Assembly (NCBI RefSeq): GCF_004421005.1
Contig: NZ_CP038026.1
Location: forward strand, 930,001-994,000
From: Pseudoduganella plicata
GTDB lineage: Bacteria; Pseudomonadota; Gammaproteobacteria; Burkholderiales; Burkholderiaceae_D
Length of the DNA: 64,000 nucleotides
Reading direction: 5' to 3'
In this document: positions 16,867-25,795 of the stretch, piece by piece
How the letters are laid out: each line of letters begins with the position of its first letter
How positions within the stretch are numbered: position 1 is the stretch's first letter
Made by a program: the position numbers and the translations under genes
The notes under the pieces: generated by a model
The model's input: only the letters and a program-made list of their open reading frames with translations
Told to the model about the DNA's origin: nothing
Database searches by the model: none

Positions 16867-17969
16867 GGTGCGGCCCGATGACTGTCTGGCGGCTCGCCCA
16901 GGCTTTCCAGCTCGGCCTCGCGCACGTCCGTCGCCAGCAGCTCCTGCACGACGGCATAGACATGGGCGACGGCCTCGTAGCTGGCCTTCGGCACGGGGGT
17001 ATCGGCCTTGCCGGTCGCGTACAGCGTGCGCGCCAGCCAGACGTGCCGGATCACGGGAATACCCAGCGCGCGGGCCCGTTCGATCATCGCGTGGGCTGTG
17101 GCGTCCTTGCCCTTGGCCAGCACCAGCGGCACCATCGCCTCGGCGGGGTCGTAGAACATCGCCACGGCAAAGTGGGTCGGATTGACGACGACCGCGTTGG
17201 CGTCCTCCGTGCGCGCGACGGGCGCCTCGTTGGCCCACTGCCTGGCCAGCTGGCGGCGCTGGCCCTTGACCATCGGGTCGCCTTCCGACTCCTTGTACTC
17301 GCGCTTGATCTCCTCCATGTCCATCATCAGGTCCTTGCGGTGGAAGTGCTTCTGCACGGCGAAGTCCACCAGCGCCAGGCACAGGCAGATGACGATCACG
17401 GTGTGGAAGATCGACCTGATCAGCTGGAAGAAGATGCGGTAGACGTCCTTCGGTTCGCCCACGGCCAGCTGCACGATGTCCGGCAACGCACTGCGCGCCA
17501 GCAGGTAGACCATCCAGCCGATCAGCGCCGCCTTGCCCACCGTGATCAGGAGTTCGATCAGTTTCTTTTTCGAGAACAGCTGCTTGATGCCGTTGACGGG
17601 ATTGAGCTTGTCGAACTTCGGCACGATCGACTCGCCTGAGATCAGCACCCCGAACTGCCCCCAGTGGCCCGCCACGCCGGACACCATGCAGACGACGAAG
17701 CAGACGCAGAACACGACCAGCAGCAGGATCACGGACGACGTGACCATTTCCTTCAAAGCCGCTTCGAACGGCTGGCCGACCGCCGTCACGCTGAACGTCA
17801 TCAGCGATTCGATCGCTTCGCGCCACAGCGGTTCGGTGGCGAACGCCGTTTCCGCCATGGCCACCAGCGTCACCAGCTTGGCCAGGTCGCGGCTGACGGC
17901 GATCTGCCCCTTCTCGCGCGCGTCCTGGATCTTCTTGTCTGTGGGTTCTTCGTTCTTTTCGTCGCTCAT
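16863..17969 (-). CDS. sctU: T3SS export apparatus switch protein SctU
   Basis: A 368-residue inner-membrane protein (YscU/HrcU/FlhB family). Four membrane helices lie in the first 205 residues, then a cytoplasmic domain with the autocleavage motif NPTH at 263-266, intact in VVVNPTHFAVA. Cleavage there switches secretion from rod and needle subunits to translocators and effectors, with SctP. The N-terminal EKNEEPTDKKIQDAREKGQI is the standard family start. It overlaps sctT by four bases. Confidence 0.96.
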   Translation of the reverse strand: MSDEKNEEPTDKKIQDAREKGQIAVSRDLAKLVTLVAMAETAFATEPLWREAIESLMTFSVTAVGQPFEAALKEMVTSSVILLLVVFCVCFVVCMVSGVAGHWGQFGVLISGESIVPKFDKLNPVNGIKQLFSKKKLIELLITVGKAALIGWMVYLLARSALPDIVQLAVGEPKDVYRIFFQLIRSIFHTVIVICLCLALVDFAVQKHFHRKDLMMDMEEIKREYKESEGDPMVKGQRRQLARQWANEAPVARTEDANAVVVNPTHFAVAMFYDPAEAMVPLVLAKGKDATAHAMIERARALGIPVIRHVWLARTLYATGKADTPVPKASYEAVAHVYAVVQELLATDVREAELESLGEPPDSHRAAP

Positions 17970-18772
17970 CGGCCGGCCCCCAGCAATTCCGGCACGATGT
18001 CCACCAGGTTGGCGAAGTCGCCCGCCACGTAGTGCGAGAACGTGGGCCAGTACAACAGCAGCACCAGCAGGCCGGTCAGGCTCTTGATGGGGGCCGACGC
18101 GAACGACACCTGCAGGTTGGACGCGAACACGCCGATCATGGCAAACGCGAATTCGATCAGCACCAGCGGGATGATGACGGGCGCGCCGTACACGACGATG
18201 TGCCAGAACAGCGTGGCGAAGCGGCGCACCACTTCGCCCATCTGCCCCGGTTCGTACGGCGGCAGCAGCGACCAGGCCGGCCAGGTACCGTAGCTTTCGA
18301 TCAGCATGCGCGCCAGCGCCAGGAACAGGCCCGCCTGAACCATCGTCAGCACGACGGCCTGGATCAGCATTGCGCCCACGGCGCTGGCATCGCGGTCGAC
18401 GCTGGCGTTGTTGGCCTGGATCTGGATGGGTGAGCGCTGGCTGTCCAGGATCGAGCCGACCGACTGCGCCACCCACATGGGGATGGCCGTCAGAACACCC
18501 AGCAGCAGGCCGATGGCCGCCTCCTTGAAGATCAGCAGGCCGCAGTAGAGAAAATCCGGTCCGTTCTGCTGCACGAAATAGAACGTCGGCAGGGCCGCCG
18601 GCAGCGCGATGGCCATCGCGGCGCAGTTCTTCGCCATCCCCGTCAGCACGTTGATGCCGAAACCGGGCAGGATGACGAGGCAGACCAGCAGGCGCGGAGC
18701 GATCAGCGCCATCGTGATCAGCGCGTTCTGCATGTCCAGCAGCAGCGAGGCGGGGGCCATCGGCACGGGCAT
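17966..18772 (-). CDS. sctT: T3SS export apparatus protein SctT
   Basis: A 268-residue polytopic inner-membrane protein of the YscT/HrcT/FliR family with about six hydrophobic segments. The segments LVCLVILPGFGINVLTGMAKNC and later SLTGLLVLLLYWPTF fit the family. It is part of the SctRST export gate. It starts 9 bases after the sctS stop codon. Confidence 0.93.
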   Translation of the reverse strand: MPVPMAPASLLLDMQNALITMALIAPRLLVCLVILPGFGINVLTGMAKNCAAMAIALPAALPTFYFVQQNGPDFLYCGLLIFKEAAIGLLLGVLTAIPMWVAQSVGSILDSQRSPIQIQANNASVDRDASAVGAMLIQAVVLTMVQAGLFLALARMLIESYGTWPAWSLLPPYEPGQMGEVVRRFATLFWHIVVYGAPVIIPLVLIEFAFAMIGVFASNLQVSFASAPIKSLTGLLVLLLYWPTFSHYVAGDFANLVDIVPELLGAGR

Positions 18773-18781
18773 GAACGATCC

Positions 18782-19045
18782 TCAGCGTCCGGCCGACTGC
18801 ACCAGCGTGAACGACAGCTCCGTCAGCTGCAGCAGTTCGACGCCGATCCAGCGGCCCATGCCCGTCAGCGTGACGGCCACGGCGACCAGCTTGACGACAT
18901 AGGGCAAGGTCTGGTCCTGGATTTGCGTCACGGCCTGGATCAGCGAGACCGTCACGCCGCACAGCGTGGCGATGATCAACGGCGGCGCAGACAGCATCAC
19001 GGCCATCCACAGGCCCTGCTGGAAGAAGGTCAGGGTTTCGGTCAT
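18782..19045 (-). CDS. sctS: T3SS export apparatus protein SctS
   Basis: An 87-residue protein with two membrane helices (about 15-38 and 48-70) and the family hallmark VSLIQAVTQIQDQTLPYVVK between them. SctS/FliQ subunits wrap around the SctR/SctT helix in the export gate. Length is normal. A GGAGAACC sequence precedes the ATG. Confidence 0.95.
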   Translation of the reverse strand: MTETLTFFQQGLWMAVMLSAPPLIIATLCGVTVSLIQAVTQIQDQTLPYVVKLVAVAVTLTGMGRWIGVELLQLTELSFTLVQSAGR

Positions 19046-19070
19046 CGGGTTCTCCGGTTATGAGGGCAGA

Positions 19071-19730
19071 TCACGCGTAGGACATGGCCAGCGCGTTCAG
19101 CAGCTTGCCCCAGCCGCCCACGAGCGTGAACAGCAGCAGCTTCAGGGGGATCGTGATCGTCTGCGGGCTGACTTGCTGCATCCCCAGCGCCATCAGGAGG
19201 TTCGAGATCAGGAGGTCGATGACAACAAACGGGATATAGATCAGGAAACCGATCTCGTAGCCCGCCTGCAGCTCCGACACGACAAACGCCGGGATCAGCA
19301 CCAGCGCATCGCTGGAGCGTGCTTCCTTCGCCACGTCCGGTGGCCACAGCTTGCGGGCCGAAGCCAGGAACAGTTCGCGCTGGTCCGGGTTGCTGTGCTT
19401 GAGCATGAAGGCGCGCATCGGCTCGAACGTGTCCTGCGCGCGCGCCAGCAGCGGCGTCGGCGCATTGGCGGGTGCGGCCGGCACGGCGGCCGTGGCCCGA
19501 CGGCCGATTTCCTGCGCGGTGGGCGCCATCACGAACAGCGACAGCGCCAGCGAAATACCGTAGATCGCCAGCGTGGGCGGCACCTGCTGCACGCCGATGG
19601 CGTTGCGCAGCACCAGCAGCACCATCGAGATCTTCAGGAACGACGTCGTCGTCACGACCATGAGTGGCACCAGCGCCAGCATGGCCAGCATGACGGAAAA
19701 CGACACGACATCGTAATTCCCGCTCAGCAT
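19071..19730 (-). CDS. sctR: T3SS export apparatus protein SctR
   Basis: A 219-residue FliP/YscR family protein. The N-terminal helices contain TTTSFLKISMVLLVLRNAIGVQQVPP, a strongly conserved block; a periplasmic segment follows (about 75-145), then DLLISNLLMALGMQQVSP and the final helix with PLKLLLF. Five SctR subunits form the core of the export gate. It overlaps the end of sctQ by seven bases. Confidence 0.96.
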   Translation of the reverse strand: MLSGNYDVVSFSVMLAMLALVPLMVVTTTSFLKISMVLLVLRNAIGVQQVPPTLAIYGISLALSLFVMAPTAQEIGRRATAAVPAAPANAPTPLLARAQDTFEPMRAFMLKHSNPDQRELFLASARKLWPPDVAKEARSSDALVLIPAFVVSELQAGYEIGFLIYIPFVVIDLLISNLLMALGMQQVSPQTITIPLKLLLFTLVGGWGKLLNALAMSYA

Positions 19731-20788
19731 GGCACGTCCCAGCGCGTGATACGGATGCCCAGCCGGCCGGCAACGTCCACGGCCTCGCCCTCGCCCAGCC
19801 GCTGGCCGCCGCAGACGATGGCGATGGCGCCGTCGGCCGAGCCGTCCAGCTGGAAGATGGCGCCCGGTGCCAGCGTACGTAATTGGGCCAGGGTCAGCGC
19901 CAGCGCGCCAAGGCGGAACTCCAGCCGCACCGGGGTGTTGTCGATGTCCGGGAGTGCGACGTCAAGGACAGCGCCGTCCACGCCTGGCGGGACGGCCATC
20001 TCGTCGTGCGCTTCCGTTGTTTCGTTCATTGCTTCCATTGCTGACTCCAGAGAGAGAATTTCAACCGTGCCCGCGTGGCCGTAGCGCACCCGCGCGAGCC
20101 GGCCGGCGCAGCGCAGCCAGCCCTCGCCATGCACGTCCACGTCAGGCCGCGACGGCACGATCACGTCGCCGGCCTGCAAGGTGCGCAGCACGGCCGGCGC
20201 CAGGGCATGGCGAGCGATGCGGGCGATCAGCGGGACGGTCAATAAAGTAAAAGCGTCCAGCGGGACGAACGTACGATGCAGCGGCTGGGCGGCCAGCAGC
20301 GCATGCCAGCAGTCGGCGCCGGCCGTTGCCAGCGTGCCGACTGCGTGGCTGCCGTCGCGCAGCGACAGGCGCAGGGTCGCCGCATCGGGGACGTCCGTCA
20401 GCGGTGCCGGATGGCGCACCAGCCGCGTCATGCCGCCGAACGGCGAACCGGCCAGGCGGCCCAGCAGGCTGGCGTGCAGCCAGTCGCGCTGCGCGGGCGG
20501 CGCCGTGTCGAAGGCGGCAATGTCGATGCCCGTCAGCGCCAGCAGGAACGGCACGCCGGCGTGCAGGGTCAATGCGCCGTGCAGCCCTTCCAGCGCCACG
20601 TCGTCCTCTGACGCAACCTCCGCGCCGGCAAACGCCACGTCCAGCGTGACGCCGCCGGCAAGCGGCACGTGCAGGCCGCGGCCGACCAACAGCGTCAGGC
20701 CGGCGTGGGCGACGCTGATCCGCTCACGCGCCAGTGGGCGCGGCCGCACATCGGCGTCAGGGGGAATGGTCAGGTGGGCAGTTCGCAT
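19724..20788 (-). CDS. sctQ: T3SS sorting-platform C-ring protein SctQ (undivided)
   Basis: A 354-residue protein. The C-terminal SPOA domain is evident from about residue 280 (LPDIDNTPVRLEFRLGALALTLAQLRTLAPGAIFQL) to the end, with an earlier, weaker SPOA-like region around 200-250. In Hrp1 systems of pseudomonads the gene is split into hrcQa and hrcQb; here it is one full-length gene as in Ysc systems. An internal start could still yield a separate C-terminal fragment. It begins 47 bases after sctP, one of the few real gaps in the operon. Confidence 0.85.
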   Translation of the reverse strand: MRTAHLTIPPDADVRPRPLARERISVAHAGLTLLVGRGLHVPLAGGVTLDVAFAGAEVASEDDVALEGLHGALTLHAGVPFLLALTGIDIAAFDTAPPAQRDWLHASLLGRLAGSPFGGMTRLVRHPAPLTDVPDAATLRLSLRDGSHAVGTLATAGADCWHALLAAQPLHRTFVPLDAFTLLTVPLIARIARHALAPAVLRTLQAGDVIVPSRPDVDVHGEGWLRCAGRLARVRYGHAGTVEILSLESAMEAMNETTEAHDEMAVPPGVDGAVLDVALPDIDNTPVRLEFRLGALALTLAQLRTLAPGAIFQLDGSADGAIAIVCGGQRLGEGEAVDVAGRLGIRITRWDVPC

Positions 20789-20835
20789 CGCGTTCCAGGT
20801 CGGCTTGGGGCTGTGGGGCGCGCCGGGAACCGCAA

Positions 20836-21471
20836 CTACAGCACGGTGATCCTGACGCTTCTGCCTATACGTTGCCCCAGCTGCCCCGCCAGTTCCATTT
20901 GCCGTCCCCGCAACTGCGCCGCCAGGCCGGCCGACGGGGGTGTCAGCAGGTAGTCGATGGCCTCCGGGCGCACGTCCACCGCCACGCCCAGCGTCTCGCC
21001 ACCCGGCAGCAGCACTTCGAACATGCCGCTGTCGTGCGACTGCGCCAGCAGCGCGGTAATGAGCTGGCTGTCCAGTTCATCCTCCGTCGCCGCTTCGCCG
21101 GCAGCCGCGGTGGCGATATCCGAGCCTTCGCTCTGGCTGTCGCTGTCGCCACGGCTTTGCTGCCGCTCGCCGCGTGCCTCGACGCGCACGCCGTCGCAGC
21201 GCCAGTCCGGCGCCGTTTCCTGCGATTCGCGCGTCCCTTCCCGCAGCGGTGCTACCCGTTCCCCGGGCTTGCGCGACGGACGAGGCATGACGGGCGGTGC
21301 TGCAGGCTGGCCGGGTCGGCTGGGCGGTGGCGGCGGCGCGGGAGTGGCCAGCTGGGCCCGGCGCGCCTCCGCCTTCGCTTGCGCCGACCGCGCCCCCGTG
21401 GGCGACGACGCCGGCAGCAACGCCTCGATGCGGCGGTCCAGCGTGAACGCCGGGCCGATGGGATATGCCAT
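20836..21471 (-). CDS. sctP: T3SS needle-length/substrate-switch protein SctP
   Basis: A 211-residue protein with a Pro-rich disordered N-terminal half (APPPPPSRPGQP) and a folded C-terminal domain from about residue 130 (ELDSQLITALLAQ to RSVRITVL). This layout and its position after sctO fit the YscP/HrpP/FliK family of secreted rulers, which interact with SctU. GAGGAG precedes the ATG. At this length the ruler is short, nearer HrpP (about 190 residues) than YscP (over 450), consistent with a Hrp1-type system. Confidence 0.8.
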   Translation of the reverse strand: MAYPIGPAFTLDRRIEALLPASSPTGARSAQAKAEARRAQLATPAPPPPPSRPGQPAAPPVMPRPSRKPGERVAPLREGTRESQETAPDWRCDGVRVEARGERQQSRGDSDSQSEGSDIATAAAGEAATEDELDSQLITALLAQSHDSGMFEVLLPGGETLGVAVDVRPEAIDYLLTPPSAGLAAQLRGRQMELAGQLGQRIGRSVRITVL

Positions 21472-21473
21472 GC

Positions 21474-21959
21474 TTACTCCTCGTTGCGCGCGGCCAGCTG
21501 CCGCAGTTCGTCGTTCAGGATGCCGAGTTTTTCCTGCTGGCGGTTGGCCGCCAGCACGCAGGCCAGCGCGTCGAAGAACGTGCGCTGCGCCGCGTCGCAG
21601 CGGGCCAGCTCCTCCTGCCAGTCCAGATACAGGCGCGCCGCGTCCTCCTTCATGCGTTCGTACGTCGCCTTGGCCTTGCGCAGGTCGCCGCTGGTCGTCG
21701 TCATCTGCAGGAAGCCTTCGCGCGCGGCCTGCCAGAAATCCTGGGCCGCGCCGACGGCCTGGCGCCGCGCCTCCTTGCGCGCGCGCAGTGCAACCCGGTT
21801 TTCCCGCCAACGCTGCCGCGCCTCGTTGCGTTCGCGCTCCAGCCGGCCGAGCCGCTGCTTGCGCACGTGCAGCAGCCGCGCCAGGCTCTGGTCGGGCCGG
21901 CGCGGCTCGGGTACGTCGACGACCTCGCGCTTGCCCCGCTTGCCCAGCGACGCACTCAT
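21474..21959 (-). CDS. sctO: T3SS central stalk protein SctO
   Basis: A 161-residue, highly charged coiled-coil protein. Nearly the whole length from residue 25 is predicted helix rich in Arg, Glu, Lys and Ala. YscO/HrpO/FliJ proteins insert into the SctN ATPase hexamer and link it to the SctV export gate. Position directly after sctN with an ATGA overlap, plus size, support the call. Confidence 0.85.
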   Translation of the reverse strand: MSASLGKRGKREVVDVPEPRRPDQSLARLLHVRKQRLGRLERERNEARQRWRENRVALRARKEARRQAVGAAQDFWQAAREGFLQMTTTSGDLRKAKATYERMKEDAARLYLDWQEELARCDAAQRTFFDALACVLAANRQQEKLGILNDELRQLAARNEE

Positions 21960-23332
21960 GCCGCCATGCCTTTCAGCGTTTCGATAGCTTCGTCGTAGTC
22001 CGCGCTGGTACTGGTGTCCTGGCGCAGGAAGGCCAGCTGCTGCGGCCGCAGTTGCACCGCCCGATCCGCCACGGGATCGGCGCCGGACTTGTATTCGCCC
22101 AGCCGGATCAGCAGCTCCATTTCCTGGTAGCGCGCCATCAGCTCGCGGAAGTGGGACGCGGCCTTGCGGTGCTCGCGCGTCGTCACATTGCTCATCACCC
22201 GGCTGATGCTGGCCAGGACGTCGATGGCGGGATAGTGGCCCTGCTCGGCCAGTTTGCGCGTCAACAGGATGTGCCCGTCCAGCAGCGACTTGGCTTCGTC
22301 GCCGATGGGGTCGGAGGCCGACTCGCCATCCACAAGCACCGTGTACATCGCCGTGACCGAGCCTTCCGGCGTGCTGCCGGCCCGTTCGATCAGCCGCGGC
22401 AGCATCGTATAGACGGATGGCGTGAAGCCGCCCCGTGCCGGCGGCTCGCCGGCGGCCAGGCCGATTTCGCGCTGGGCCCGGGCAAAGCGCGTCAGGGAAT
22501 CGACCAGCAGCAGCACCTTCTTGCCACGGGCGCGGAATGCCTCGGCAATCGCCGTGGCCGAAAACGCTGCGCGCGAACGCTCCATGGACGTACGGTCGGA
22601 CGTGGCGCAGACGATGATCGTCTTGCGCACCAGCTCCGCATCCAGCTCGTGCTCGAGGAACTCGTTCAGTTCCCGGCCGCGCTCGCCGATCAGGCCGAAC
22701 ACGATCGCTTCGGCCTCGCAGCCGCGCGCAATCGCCGCCATCAGCGTCGTCTTGCCGCAACCGGGGCCGGCAAACACGCCGATGCGCTGGCCCACGCCCA
22801 TCGTCAGCATGCCGTCGATGGCGCGCACGCCGGTCGCCAGCGGCGTGGCGATGCGCGGCCGGTCGGTGGCGACGGGCGCGTCGCGGATGACAGGGACGGT
22901 GTCGCGCCACGTGGCGACATTGCCGGCCGCCGCTGGCGCGCGAAACATATGCCGGCCGAAGCCGTCCAGCACGCAGCCGAACAGGTGGTCGCCTACGTCG
23001 ATCGTGTGGGCGCGCCGCAGCGGCTCGATCACGGTGGTGGTCGACACGCCTTCGAGCGGGCTGAGGGCGGACAGGATCGCGCAGCGCTCCGTGAACCCCA
23101 CTACCTCGGCCAGCATCGGCTTGCCTTCGTTCCCGGGATTGACCAGGTGGCACAGCTCCCCGATCCGCACGGGCGGCACCTGCGCCTCGATCAGCGTGCC
23201 CAGCACCTGCGACACCTTGCCTCGGCTGCTGAAGCCGGGCTGGCGCGGCAGGGTTTCCGTCCACGCAGGCAGCGTCGCGCGCAGGCGCGCCAGTACGGCA
23301 TCGAGGTCGCCCGCCGCGCCGGCGTTCACCAC
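21956..23332 (-). CDS. sctN: T3SS ATPase SctN
   Basis: A 458-residue F1-beta-like hexameric ATPase that unfolds and detaches substrates from chaperones. Walker A is at 189-196 (GPGCGKTT), Walker B at 273-280 (VLLLVDSL), and ERGRELNEF follows the family pattern. Translation starts at one of two adjacent GTG codons (23332 or 23329); the second overlaps the sctD stop as GTGA. All catalytic motifs are intact. Confidence 0.97.
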   Translation of the reverse strand: MVNAGAAGDLDAVLARLRATLPAWTETLPRQPGFSSRGKVSQVLGTLIEAQVPPVRIGELCHLVNPGNEGKPMLAEVVGFTERCAILSALSPLEGVSTTTVIEPLRRAHTIDVGDHLFGCVLDGFGRHMFRAPAAAGNVATWRDTVPVIRDAPVATDRPRIATPLATGVRAIDGMLTMGVGQRIGVFAGPGCGKTTLMAAIARGCEAEAIVFGLIGERGRELNEFLEHELDAELVRKTIIVCATSDRTSMERSRAAFSATAIAEAFRARGKKVLLLVDSLTRFARAQREIGLAAGEPPARGGFTPSVYTMLPRLIERAGSTPEGSVTAMYTVLVDGESASDPIGDEAKSLLDGHILLTRKLAEQGHYPAIDVLASISRVMSNVTTREHRKAASHFRELMARYQEMELLIRLGEYKSGADPVADRAVQLRPQQLAFLRQDTSTSADYDEAIETLKGMAA

Positions 23333-24363
23333 TTCACCTCGATCGGCTGGGTGCCGTTAAAGCTGATGCGGTTGCCGTTGATGGCGACCAGACGCACACC
23401 CTTGTAATCGTCGCCGGGGTACAGGCGCTGACCATCGTCCGTGACGATGCTGGCGTTAGCGCCCGAGATCACCTGCCGCACCTTGAACGGCAGCATGGCA
23501 TCGGCACCGCCGATGCGCACGTCCACCGGGAAGTCGATATGGTGCGCCGCCACGAACGCGGACAGAATCCGGCGGAAGCGTGCCGCCTCTTCCTCGTCCA
23601 GCGCCGCGCGCATAGTCCAGGAGCGGTCTTCCAGCGTCAGGTCGAAACGGCGCAGCAGGTCCACCTCGGCCAGGCGCTGGCGGAACGCTTCCCGTAACGC
23701 CTGTGGCGACGGTGGCCGGGGCTCGGCCGGTTGTGTTGCCGGTACCGCCAGCGCAGGCGCTGGACGCAACGGTTCGGGGGAGCGTGCCGAGTAGGCGTAT
23801 CCGGCCGCGGCCACCAGCCCGGCGCCCAGGACGACAGGCAGCATGACGATGCGCGAGCGGCGCTTGCGCGGCTCCCGGGCAGGCGCAGCAGACGCCAGCC
23901 CAGGTTCGGCCCGGGGCAGCAAAGGCTCGGGGTCGTCTGGCAACGGTTCGGCCGGTTCCGGCGCCGATTCCTCGATCGGCTCCGCCAGATCGGGTAGATC
24001 GGCCGCAATGGCCGGCGGATCGGCCGGCGGGTCCTGCCACGGGCTGTCCGGGGTCGTCACCGTCAGCCAGATCCGCCCGACGCGGGCGCAGTCGCCCGGC
24101 GCAAGCCCCGGCTGATCCGCCTCGGTGTCGTCCAGCGCGCCGCGCACGGCGCCGTCCAGCGCCAGCAGCGACCAGCTGTCCGCTTCCAGCCGCAGCACGG
24201 CGTGGCGCGGTTCGATGCCCGGGTCGACCAGCACGACGTCCGCGTCGTCGGCGGTGCCGATCAGCTGCGGCTGGTCGTCCAGCGGCAGGCTGGCGCCGCG
24301 GTGCAAGCCGTTGAGGATGCGCAGTTCCAGAGTTGTTTCCATCGTCTTTTCCTTGCCCTTCAT
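23326..24363 (-). CDS. sctD: T3SS inner-membrane ring protein SctD (FHA domain)
   Basis: A 345-residue bitopic protein. An N-terminal forkhead-associated-like domain (about 10-105) lies in the cytoplasm, then a Pro/Glu-rich linker, one membrane helix at about 170-190 (IVMLPVVLGAGLVAAAGYAYS) and a periplasmic ring-building domain. This is the YscD/HrpQ arrangement. The ATG at 24363 overlaps the previous stop codon; an ATG at 24342 has a better Shine-Dalgarno (AAGGAA) and may be the real start. It forms the outer of the two inner-membrane rings with SctJ. Confidence 0.87.
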   Translation of the reverse strand: MKGKEKTMETTLELRILNGLHRGASLPLDDQPQLIGTADDADVVLVDPGIEPRHAVLRLEADSWSLLALDGAVRGALDDTEADQPGLAPGDCARVGRIWLTVTTPDSPWQDPPADPPAIAADLPDLAEPIEESAPEPAEPLPDDPEPLLPRAEPGLASAAPAREPRKRRSRIVMLPVVLGAGLVAAAGYAYSARSPEPLRPAPALAVPATQPAEPRPPSPQALREAFRQRLAEVDLLRRFDLTLEDRSWTMRAALDEEEAARFRRILSAFVAAHHIDFPVDVRIGGADAMLPFKVRQVISGANASIVTDDGQRLYPGDDYKGVRLVAINGNRISFNGTQPIEVKW

Positions 24364-24764
24364 TGCTCGTTGGTGCCTGCGGCCAGCAGCAGCGCGCCCA
24401 GCGCGCTGTCCTGCGGCTTACGGCTGGTGGCCGGGTCGAGCGGATCCCAGGCCGGGTTGTCGTGGTTGATCAGGGCGCCCAGCACGAAGGCCTCCACCAG
24501 CTCGCGCCGGCGCTGCGTCTCTGTCTGGCGCTGGCGCGACATCGTGCGCAGTGCCAGCACATTCATTGGCATACTTGTCGGCGCCGGCGTCGGATGATCG
24601 GCCGGCCGGGCCGGTGCGGCGCCGAGCCGCTGCGACAGCAACGCCGTGGCCTCATCGACCAACTCGGCCAGCGCCGCGTAGGCCTGGTGCTGCGCCCGTT
24701 CCACCTGATGGGCCAGCACGGGGTCATCCTGGGCCGCGGACAGCAGCGCGGCTGCCGCCGTCAT
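24360..24764 (-). CDS. Unknown T3SS operon protein between sctV and sctD
   Basis: A 134-residue soluble protein without signal or membrane segment. The first 50 residues and the region 75-105 are predicted helices (SRQRQTETQRRRELVEAF); a short Pro-rich loop lies between them. It overlaps both neighbours by four bases, so it is made with the machine. In Hrp1 clusters hrcV is followed directly by hrpQ (sctD), so this gene is an addition. A chaperone or regulator of the preceding 323-residue protein is a guess from position only. Confidence 0.6.
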   Translation of the reverse strand: MTAAAALLSAAQDDPVLAHQVERAQHQAYAALAELVDEATALLSQRLGAAPARPADHPTPAPTSMPMNVLALRTMSRQRQTETQRRRELVEAFVLGALINHDNPAWDPLDPATSRKPQDSALGALLLAAGTNEQ

Positions 24765-25732
24765 GGCGCCACTCCCGGCTGCGAAGCGCCAGCCGGCGGC
24801 CTGGCCGGCGCCGGCGTGGTCGCGGCGCCGGGCTGCGTGGCTGCGCCAACCGGCAACGCCGGCGCATGCGTGTCCGCAGACGCTTTGCCCGCATGCCCGT
24901 GGGCCGGCTGTGCGTCGCCCGCTGCCGGCTGTGCGCCGACCAGGTCCATCGCATTGCGCTCGCCGGCCTCCGTCAGCGCGTGCAGCAGTTCGGCCGCAGC
25001 CGCGCTGCCGTCCGGCGTGGCCGGCGCCGGACCGGTTTCGGCCGCCAGCGGCGGCGCAGCAGCAGGTTTTGCTGCCGCGGGCTTTGCGGCCGGCGGCGTC
25101 GTGGCAGCGTCCGACGCCGACGTCACGGCGTTCCCGGCACCCGGTGCAGCCGCCGGTGCGGCAGCCGGTGGCTGGCCGGCCTTTTGCAGCAGCGGCGCCA
25201 GCTCGTCGTTCAGTGCGCGCAGGCGCGGACCGATGATCGCCAGCATCTCCTCGCCGATCGCGCGTCCTCCGACCACCGCGGACGTCAATCCGCGCAGCGT
25301 CGTCTCCAGGTGGTCCCACGCACGGGCCAGCAGCGGCGTCAGCTCGCCGCCTGCGGGCATCGTGCCATCCACCGAAGGTCGGGGCGAAGGTGGCGGCATG
25401 GCAGGCAGTGGCGTATGCGCAGCGGGGTGCTTCGGAGGTGCCAGGGTCGGCCTGGACGGCACGGCATCGCGCAGCGCGGCGGCCAGCGCGCCGCCCGGCC
25501 GCCGTGGCGGCAACGGCGGCGGCCGGCCCATGTCGGGCGGTTTCGTGGTTCCCGGCTGCAGCAGCGTCGCCAGCATGGCAGGGTCGAATGTGCGCAGTTT
25601 ATTGGCCAGTTGCTGAAACGCGGGCGCCAACCGGCTGCCCCGCGCCGCCGTCATGGCAGTCTGCATCGCGGCACCGGCCATGCGTCCCAGCCCGGCCGCA
25701 GCCGTCATTGCACCGGCTATCGGAAGTGGCAT
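24761..25732 (-). CDS. Unknown Ala/Pro-rich T3SS operon protein after sctV
   Basis: A 323-residue protein with extreme Ala and Pro content. Long disordered stretches (about 60-125 and 185-260, then 275-323) flank a more ordered central helix region (about 130-185, with LLARAWDHLETTLRGL). The ATG at 25732 follows GAGGAG. There is no classical signal peptide. Low complexity and an Ala/Gly-rich N-terminus without Cys would be compatible with a type III secreted substrate, but no family is recognisable. The gene is coupled to the following one by an ATGA overlap. Confidence 0.6.
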   Translation of the reverse strand: MPLPIAGAMTAAAGLGRMAGAAMQTAMTAARGSRLAPAFQQLANKLRTFDPAMLATLLQPGTTKPPDMGRPPPLPPRRPGGALAAALRDAVPSRPTLAPPKHPAAHTPLPAMPPPSPRPSVDGTMPAGGELTPLLARAWDHLETTLRGLTSAVVGGRAIGEEMLAIIGPRLRALNDELAPLLQKAGQPPAAAPAAAPGAGNAVTSASDAATTPPAAKPAAAKPAAAPPLAAETGPAPATPDGSAAAAELLHALTEAGERNAMDLVGAQPAAGDAQPAHGHAGKASADTHAPALPVGAATQPGAATTPAPARPPAGASQPGVAP

Positions 25733-25795
25733 TGCATTCTCCTCATTTGTCGTCCTGATATATGTCCGTGCGGGCGCACGGGTTCCCGGCCGTCG

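Noticed and set aside
25781..25786. GGTTCC upstream of the 323-residue gene as another hrp box
   Set aside because: No CCAC-type half occurs at 15 or 16 bases spacing on the minus strand.
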